From contig SKPT01000374.1 in assembly GCA_007119405.1 (NCBI GenBank), forward strand, positions 1 through 10,353: a stretch of DNA of 10,353 nucleotides, read 5' to 3'. The notes under the pieces are model-generated. The model did no database searches, was not told the DNA's origin, and saw nothing but the letters and a program-made list of their open reading frames with translations. A program made the translations under genes and the position numbers. This document shows positions 6,301 through 10,353 of this stretch, one piece after another. Every line of letters begins with the position of its first letter. Position 1 is the stretch's first letter. The DNA is from Phycisphaeraceae bacterium. GTDB lineage: Bacteria > Planctomycetota > Phycisphaerae > Phycisphaerales > Phycisphaeraceae.

Positions 6301-8697
6301 GGCGCCGGCTTCTCCGCCGCCACGCTCGGCCCGGCGCTGCCCCTGGCCGAGCAGGCCTCGGCCGACGTCTGGCTGCTCAACGAGCACCGCCTGCGCCAGT
6401 TGCGCAGCCGCGGCGTCAGCAGCATCGACCTGGAGCTGCTGCACAGCCGCTCACGCCAGGCCACCGACCGCGCCGACGACGCCGTCACCCTCGCCCAGTT
6501 CACCGCCGCCCACATGCAGGGCGCGGCCCTGGGGCACAAGGTCTACGGCCCGCTGCGCCAGGCCATGGACGACCTCGTCCACGCCATCGTCCTGCTGCTG
6601 CTGCTGACCATCCCCTTCGCCTTCGCGCTCGAACGCCTGCTGGTGTGCTCCACGAGCGTCTACGGCCGGATCCTCGGCTTCACCGCCGCCTTCCTCGTCA
6701 CCTTCGGGCTGCTGTTCTTCATGCACCCGGGCTTCGCCATCGCCGCCACGCCCATCGTCATCTTCCTCGCCTTCGCCATCATCCTGCTCTCGGGGCTGGT
6801 GATCTACCTGGTCGTGCGCAAGTTCCGCGTCGAGCTGCGCGCCTTGCAGGGCCAGCGCGTGGGCGTGCATGACGCCAGCGTCAGCCACGCCGGGACGCTG
6901 CTCGCGGCCGTGGGCATGGGCATGTCCACCATGCGCCGCCGGCCGACGCGCACCACGCTCACCGCCATCACGGTGATCATGCTCACGTTCACGATCCTGG
7001 GCTTCGCCTCGTTCACGCGCACCATCGGCGTGCGCACCGTCTACGAGGGCCCGGTCACCGAGCTGATGCCCAGCGGCATGCTCATGCGCAACCTCGACTA
7101 CTCGCGCCTGCCCCACGACCTGACGCGCCTGCTCGAAGGCTACAGCGGTGACGACGGCCTGCTGGCCGAGCACTGGTGGCGCGTCCGCGAGAACGGCGAC
7201 GAGCCCGCCATCAACGTCGCGACCGTCACCGACGGCCAGGCCCAGCGCCTCGACGCCGTGCTCGGCATCATGCCCGAGGAGCTCGAGCGCTGGCCGGGCC
7301 TGGCGCGGGCCCTGGGCGAGGGCGAGCTCGCCGCCAAGCAGCAGGCCCTGGCCGACGGCGGCGTGTTCCTGCCACGCATCTACCGCGAGCTGCTCGACCT
7401 GGAAATCGGCGACCCCGTGCGCATCGACGGCCGCACGCTCACCTTCGTCGGCACCCTCGACGGGCCCGAGCTCCAACGCCTGCGCCAGCTCGACCGCAAC
7501 GCGATGCTTCCGGTCAACTTCCAGGACGTCACCGGCGAGGGGCTCGACGACGACCCCGACGAGACCGAGCTGCTGATCGCCGACGAGGTCGACCGCGACT
7601 TCACCTACTTGAGCGCCGACCAGGTCGCCATCACCTCGACCGACGTCGTGCGCGAGCTCGGCGGCGACCTGCACGTGCTGACGCTCTACCCCGACGAGGA
7701 CATCGACCCCCGCGACCAGGGCCGGGCGCTCGCCGAGCTGCTGGTCATGCCCGTCTGGGTCGCCGGGCCCGAGGGCGTCGAGCGCATGATCCTGACCGTG
7801 CTCACCGAGGTCACCGGCGGCCTGGCGCTGGCGGTGCCCGTGCTGCTGGGCGGGCTGATCATCTTCGGCACGCTGCTGGGCTCGATCAGCGACCGCGAGC
7901 GGGAGATCTACACGTTCAGCGCCTTGGGCCTGTCGCCCGGGCACGTGGGCGTGCTCTTCTTCGCCGAGGCCGCCGTCTACGCCGTCGTCGGCGGCATGGG
8001 CGGGCAGTTGCTCGCCCAGGCGGTGGCACTGGTCGCCACGCAGCTCGCCGCCATGGGCTGGATCGACCCGCCGTCGATCAACTACTCCTCGACCAACTCG
8101 CTGTTCGCCATCGGCATCGTCATGGCGACGGTCATGGTCTCGGCCATCTATCCCGCCATGCGCGCCTCGCGCAGCGCCAACCCGGGCCTGGCCCGGGCCT
8201 GGCGCATGCCCGCGCCCGAGGGCGACGAGATCCACATGAAGTTCCCCTTCACCGTCTCGGCCTACGACATCACCGGCGTGGTCAGCTTCCTCGCCGAGCA
8301 CTTCCGCCGTCACGACGACGCCGGCCTGGGCAACTTCGCCGCCACCGACGTCCAGGTCCGCCGCGACGACAAGGGCAACCTCGAGCTCGCCGCCGAGCTC
8401 GCCCTGGCCCCGTTCGACCTGGGCGTCACCCAGCACCTGACCCTCACCGCCGTGCCCTCGGAGATCGAGGGCGTCGACGAGGTCATGGTCCACGTCCACC
8501 GCATCAGCGGCGCCCGCGGCGACTGGTACCGCTCCAACAAGGTCTTCATCCGCGACCTGCGCCGCCAGTTCCTGCTCTGGCGCACGCTGAGCAACGAGCT
8601 GATCGAGCGCTACCGCATGGAGACCTTGCAGAGCCTGGGCGAGCGGCCGAGCGAGCCCGAGACCACGCAACCCGAGCCCGCGGGGGGACGGGCGTGA
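3334..8697 (+). CDS. Giant FtsX-like permease with degenerate M28 peptidase domain
   Basis: The frame of 1787 codons encodes, in order: a repeat-derived leader (1-73); a signal-peptide or signal-anchor segment (about 74-97, ending SPAAALA); an M28-aminopeptidase-like domain from HPHRLSGT (115-122) with a PA-like insert (about 189-270) and a core from His326 to Phe383; an acidic, mostly helical insertion (about 390-630, coiled coil about 452-567); the resumed M28 fold (about 632-775, with GHPADT at 746-751); a beta-rich region (about 804-880); and further extracytoplasmic sequence. Seven predicted helices follow at about 1082-1104, 1113-1131, 1134-1161, 1209-1228, 1496-1516, 1538-1568 and 1589-1608. 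The FtsX hallmark DREREIYTFSALGLS lies between helices 5 and 6. A soluble C-terminal domain covers about 1635-1770. Several M28 metal and catalytic residues are replaced, so peptidase activity is unlikely. It is probably the second permease for the ATPase upstream. The start at 3334 is uncertain; the rest of the frame is secure. Confidence 0.88.
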   Translation: MSRITHNAECPMQKCLMLARMRIGAPGATDKRSPRSLSVPSARWHHPPTGCHGLSAKRQAGRRATDTRLAPGLKPWHALVTLALAMLVALSPAAALADDDAEAQFQADLAALTAHPHRLSGTAEAWDAAEHIEQRLSRIGVTDMLPLDMAVWQTRIERCELSVGEVAVPLVPLRPNVTVPPTTPDEGLTGPLLYVGRGAMRDYGDRSPEGAIVVMDYDSGRNWQLAFALGAQAVIFLEHEQAATPVQAKHVGVPANQVRLYADRDAQRAAAEAGLDLRRDHDQATVVSHVSWQRKLGRNIIARIEGTDPAFERHADQRETLVLAAHYDSFGAVPRRSPGARSAANVAALLELAQRIAADPPRRDVVLLFLDNQARYHQGAREFYWALEGDEYDDEGVSAQGEYHAEEHDFVLQMRDWLARDGLSYDRDEDRIVAGRLRATLASVADARRGDWSQRLRVLRLEMDPLRRTLEIAETDVERLPGRIEALEAEIAAAEDDDELESLRQRRRDKVALLDQRRRELNEIPPRLEPMEEQEQRWDARRTRWDDVRRELHHDRLRDFYLRMQRYRAGDIDDDEITAQLSREDLMARGHEFTPIFEDLESLTMQRLENRLAELDQLRAIDAQREAIHAVLGDAHVALHATLNLSDGGGRWGAVVGDWTHRIYHFRGTSAQADSPGYYTRVLAALNRATDVLGEDSRLEPRTLRDTMLGMSFAPQPFVNSGAIAGSFGFYNLAMMTGHDARPRDGHPADTLDRLDWRNLRAHAAEAGALLHAVAETEALSLGARFNAQVRSKHQSWANNRSRGDYVGIQVVGGLAEDRPAAGALLAVYPRTGQQRNWTELRDIDLVRDYDPIMLEPVDENGRFRILAARNDIHNDLATLGALFDDAGRVTAITQQGALHHNLTSAIRVELFRASGVSLTSMQSYQLRPQLLRLLRASTNASFRDNEALWGQLGGSTFFYIEDAVVDDRIKIFQPMGPVLLNIADAPPFGAGFSAATLGPALPLAEQASADVWLLNEHRLRQLRSRGVSSIDLELLHSRSRQATDRADDAVTLAQFTAAHMQGAALGHKVYGPLRQAMDDLVHAIVLLLLLTIPFAFALERLLVCSTSVYGRILGFTAAFLVTFGLLFFMHPGFAIAATPIVIFLAFAIILLSGLVIYLVVRKFRVELRALQGQRVGVHDASVSHAGTLLAAVGMGMSTMRRRPTRTTLTAITVIMLTFTILGFASFTRTIGVRTVYEGPVTELMPSGMLMRNLDYSRLPHDLTRLLEGYSGDDGLLAEHWWRVRENGDEPAINVATVTDGQAQRLDAVLGIMPEELERWPGLARALGEGELAAKQQALADGGVFLPRIYRELLDLEIGDPVRIDGRTLTFVGTLDGPELQRLRQLDRNAMLPVNFQDVTGEGLDDDPDETELLIADEVDRDFTYLSADQVAITSTDVVRELGGDLHVLTLYPDEDIDPRDQGRALAELLVMPVWVAGPEGVERMILTVLTEVTGGLALAVPVLLGGLIIFGTLLGSISDREREIYTFSALGLSPGHVGVLFFAEAAVYAVVGGMGGQLLAQAVALVATQLAAMGWIDPPSINYSSTNSLFAIGIVMATVMVSAIYPAMRASRSANPGLARAWRMPAPEGDEIHMKFPFTVSAYDITGVVSFLAEHFRRHDDAGLGNFAATDVQVRRDDKGNLELAAELALAPFDLGVTQHLTLTAVPSEIEGVDEVMVHVHRISGARGDWYRSNKVFIRDLRRQFLLWRTLSNELIERYRMETLQSLGERPSEPETTQPEPAGGRA
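3351..3378 (+). repeat. Degenerate AATGC heptamer repeat inside the giant gene's 5' end
   Basis: Successive units of about seven bases (CAATGCA, GAATGCC, CAATGCA, then an 8-base GAAATGCC) form an AT-richer island in otherwise very GC-rich DNA, starting shortly after the ATPase stop. The 12-mer AATGCAGAATGC at 3352-3363 recurs twice in the tract behind the giant gene (8713-8724 and 8727-8738). If translation starts at 3334 this tract is coding. Confidence 0.7.
3411..3513. repeat. Cluster of REP-like palindromes (GGGTGCCAC family)
   Basis: GGGTGCCAC occurs twice in direct orientation (3411-3419 and 3481-3489), with its near complement GTGGCACC between them (3462-3469). A perfect 11-bp inverted repeat, CACTGACAAGC (3417-3427) with GCTTGTCAGTG (3440-3450), has a 12-nt loop. 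A second hairpin, GGCTTG at 3490-3495 with CAAGCC at 3508-3513, extends inward with CCGC (3497-3500) and GCGG (3504-3507) around a GAA loop, with one bulged T. The arrangement is like a REP/BIME element and looks like interspersed repeat DNA rather than ordinary coding sequence, yet the giant gene's frame reads through it. From memory, similar palindromes occur dispersed in planctomycete genomes; this was not checked. Confidence 0.7.
3547..3558. repeat. Short palindrome GGGCTCAAGCCC
   Basis: GGGCT and AGCCC can pair around a CA loop, and the flanking CC/GG bases extend the stem past a T-T mismatch. It directly follows the REP-like cluster and directly precedes the codons for the signal-peptide-like segment, so it may mark the downstream edge of the inserted repeat block. 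It is short and could be chance. Confidence 0.4.
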
Positions 8698-8746
8698 GAA
8701 TTCAGAATTCAAAATGCAGAATGCGGAATGCAGAATGCGGAATGCG
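8698..8746 (+). repeat. Seven tandem heptamers (consensus GAATKCR)
   Basis: Forty-nine bases directly after the giant gene's TGA divide into seven units of seven: two GAATTCA units, one AAATGCA, then alternating GAATGCG and GAATGCA forms. The tract is AT-rich against its surroundings. It fills about half of the 93-nt gap before the next gene and shares the 12-mer AATGCAGAATGC with the tract at 3351-3378. No hairpin followed by a T-run is present, so it does not look like an intrinsic terminator, and the operon probably continues through it. Function is unknown. Confidence 0.85.
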
Positions 8747-8779
8747 GAAGGTGACCTTGGTGGCCGGCCCGGCCCTGAC

Positions 8780-8783
8780 GGAG
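8780..8783 (+). promoter_or_regulatory. Ribosome binding site deciding the GTG start of the OPT-like gene
   Basis: GGAG lies 7 nt before GTG 8791. The first in-frame ATG (8863, codon 25) lacks a comparable site. The sequence between the heptamer tract and this site (8747-8779) is GC-rich and shows no promoter or terminator that I can support. Confidence 0.55.
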
Positions 8784-8790
8784 TGATTCG

Positions 8791-10353
8791 GTGAGCGAGC
8801 AGTCGAACAACCCACCCCCGACGCAGCGGCTGGACGCGGAGCTGGAGGAGTTCCGCTCGCTCATGGAGCCGCCCTCGAGCTTCGAGGACGGCTTCAGTTG
8901 GGCCACCTTCCTCGGCGCCATCTTCGTCGCCCTGCTCATGGTCCCGGGCTCGATCTACATGACCCTGATCGCCGGCACCGGCTCGGTCGGGCCGGCGGCG
9001 CAGTGGGTCACCGTCATCCTCTTCATCGAGGTCGCCCGCCGCGCCAACAAGTCCCTGCGCAAGGCCCAGCTCTTCACCCTCTTCTATGTCGCCGGCGCGA
9101 TCATGGTCACCGTCTCCCAGCTCGAGGGCAACTTCCACGGCGGCATGGGCGCGCTCTGGGCCCAGTTCTACCGCACCTCCGACGCCGCCACCGCCGCCGG
9201 CGTCGCCGAGCAGATCCCCGACTGGGTCGCCCCATCCGACCCGCGAATCCTCGACCAACGCAGCCTCTTCCAGTGGGAGTGGCTGCCGGCGCTGGGCCTG
9301 ATCGCCTTCAACATGATCATCGGCCGGCTGGACAACATGGTCCTGGGCTACGGGCTGTTCCGCCTGACCAGCGACCTCGAGCGCCTGCCCTTTCCCATGG
9401 CCCCGGTCCAGGCCCAGGGCATCATCGCCCTGGCCGAGGAGCAGGAAGAGGAGCTCGCCAGCCAGGTCTCCGCCACCGACGAGCCCGAGGACGACGGCCG
9501 ACCCGCCAACTGGCGCTGGCGCGTCTTCTCCATCGGCGCCATGCTCGGGCTGGTCTTCGGCCTGATCTACCTCGGCCTGCCCACCGTCACCGGCGCCCTG
9601 CTCGACGCCCCCATCACCATCCTTCCCGTGCCCTTCATCGACTACACCGCCGAGACCGCCGAGCTGCTCAACGCCGTGCCCATCGCCATCGCCCTGGACC
9701 TGGGCCTGGTCATCCTCGGCATGGTCCTGCCCTTCTGGGCCATGGTCGGCAGCTTCGTCGGCCTGCTGATCACCGTCGTCGTCAACCCCATCCTTTACAA
9801 CGGCTTTCCCGAATGGCTCCCGCTGCTCGGCGCCTTCCAGGGTGACATCCTCACCACCTGGAACCCCGGCGACAACATGCAGCAGACCTTCTACAAGAAC
9901 AACATCGACTTCTACTTCAGCTTCTCCATCGGCATCGCGCTCGCCATCGCGCTCGTCGGCTTCTGGAGCGTCGGCCGCGGACTCATCCAGTACCGCCGAC
10001 GCAAGCAGGACGAGGAGCTCTCGCTCAGCGAACGCATGGCCCGCACCGTCCCCGAAGGACGCGGCGACATCCCCCCCATCCTCATCTTCGGCGTCTACCT
10101 CTTCGTCTCCAGCCTCTACATCACCGTCTCGACCTGGCTGCTCTACACCGTCGACCGGGAAATGGGCATCCACTGGAACGTCGTCGCCGTCATGTGCTTC
10201 TACGCCTTCCTCTACACCCCCCTGGTCAGCTACGTCTCGGCCCGCCTCGAGGGCATCGCCGGCGAGGTCGTCAACATCCCCTTCGTCCGCGAAGCCACCC
10301 TCATCCTCTCCGGCTACCAGGGCGTCGCCGTCTGGTTCATGCCCCTGCCCTTC
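8791..10353 (+). CDS. OPT-like oligopeptide transporter family protein, 3'-truncated
   Basis: The frame opens at GTG 8791 and runs without a stop for 521 codons to the window edge. After a hydrophilic, acidic N-terminus (about 1-36) the protein is strongly polytopic. Helices are visible at about 37-61 and 95-112 and repeatedly thereafter, with a cytoplasm-like charged loop rich in Glu around EEQEEELASQVSATDEPEDD. The motif LPFPMAPV (199-206), after GLFRLTSDLER, resembles the Pro-rich motif near the middle of OPT family carriers, which import peptides or metal chelates with protons. Segments such as RWRVFSIGAMLGLVFGLIYLG also fit bacterial 'peptide transporter' members as I remember them. It is the last visible gene in the run, 93 nt after the giant permease. 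The membrane-carrier call is firm; OPT membership is likely but should be tested by profile search, and the substrate is not known. Confidence 0.68.
   Translation, partial: MSEQSNNPPPTQRLDAELEEFRSLMEPPSSFEDGFSWATFLGAIFVALLMVPGSIYMTLIAGTGSVGPAAQWVTVILFIEVARRANKSLRKAQLFTLFYVAGAIMVTVSQLEGNFHGGMGALWAQFYRTSDAATAAGVAEQIPDWVAPSDPRILDQRSLFQWEWLPALGLIAFNMIIGRLDNMVLGYGLFRLTSDLERLPFPMAPVQAQGIIALAEEQEEELASQVSATDEPEDDGRPANWRWRVFSIGAMLGLVFGLIYLGLPTVTGALLDAPITILPVPFIDYTAETAELLNAVPIAIALDLGLVILGMVLPFWAMVGSFVGLLITVVVNPILYNGFPEWLPLLGAFQGDILTTWNPGDNMQQTFYKNNIDFYFSFSIGIALAIALVGFWSVGRGLIQYRRRKQDEELSLSERMARTVPEGRGDIPPILIFGVYLFVSSLYITVSTWLLYTVDREMGIHWNVVAVMCFYAFLYTPLVSYVSARLEGIAGEVVNIPFVREATLILSGYQGVAVWFMPLPF

Noticed and set aside
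3445..6444. Minus-strand open frame of 999 codons antisense to the M28-like region
   Set aside because: It has the same Ala/Val/Gln/Arg-rich antisense composition and no motifs, whereas the sense frame has clear domains and membrane segments.
8698..8746. Heptamer tract as a CRISPR array or phage attachment site
   Set aside because: Units are seven bases with no spacers, and no integrase, cas gene or tRNA is nearby.
7176..8786. Plus-strand frame of 536 codons overlapping the giant permease's C-terminal part
   Set aside because: The translation is Arg/Pro/Ala/His-rich and lacks the hydrophobic helices and FtsX motif seen in the real frame.
6451..10173. Minus-strand open frame of 1240 codons across the end of the giant permease and the OPT-like gene
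   Set aside because: Its translation is a low-complexity string of Asp, Glu, Gly, Ala, Val and His with no domain. It arises because the sense genes use G or C at third positions, which removes stops from the opposite frame. It also reads through the heptamer tract between the two genes.

Overview
The window is very GC-rich and all six supported genes lie on the + strand, packed as one probable operon: 16-nt and two 4-nt (ATGA) overlaps, one 44-nt gap and one 93-nt gap. There is no rRNA, tRNA, CRISPR array or transposase. The base composition, the giant FtsX-type permease and the interspersed AT-rich heptamer and palindromic repeats suggest a Planctomycetota-like bacterium, perhaps Phycisphaerae. 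That placement is an inference from style, not from a marker gene.

Layout: 2-631 is the 3' end of an unrecognised gene. 616-1032 is a small PqqD-like (RiPP-recognition-element fold) protein. 1029-2501 is a MacB/LolC-type FtsX permease with a roughly 300-residue extracytoplasmic domain. 2546-3337 is its ABC ATPase with all nucleotide-binding motifs. 3334-8697 encodes a second permease of 1787 codons: a signal-peptide-like segment, an M28-peptidase-like domain, a coiled-coil insertion, more extracytoplasmic sequence, a seven-helix membrane part containing the FtsX core, and a soluble C-terminal domain. 8791-10353 is the 5' part of a polytopic transporter resembling the OPT oligopeptide transporter family; it runs off the window.

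The most notable observation is that the M28-like domain of the giant permease keeps the family layout but has lost the catalytic residues. The Glu-Glu pair is Gln373-Ala374, and the bridging-Asp position falls in Arg341-Ser342, while His326 and His747 remain. It looks like a peptidase fold reused as a binding or sensing domain on an ABC permease. The domain is also split by about 240 residues of mostly helical, partly coiled-coil sequence.

The second notable observation is that the first ~73 codons of the giant gene, as read from its well-placed ATG, consist of interspersed repeat sequence: degenerate heptamers followed by REP-like hairpins. Either a repeat inserted in frame just after the start codon, or the repeat is intergenic and the true start is a non-ATG codon further down. 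A related heptamer tract sits directly behind the stop codon of the giant gene.

Working model (inference): the two unlike FtsX permeases and the single ATPase form an asymmetric LolCDE/MacB-like complex in which ATP hydrolysis moves large extracytoplasmic domains. The PqqD-like protein, the dead peptidase fold and the OPT-like carrier all belong to peptide-handling families, so the operon may deal with a peptide or protein substrate. The sequence does not show which.
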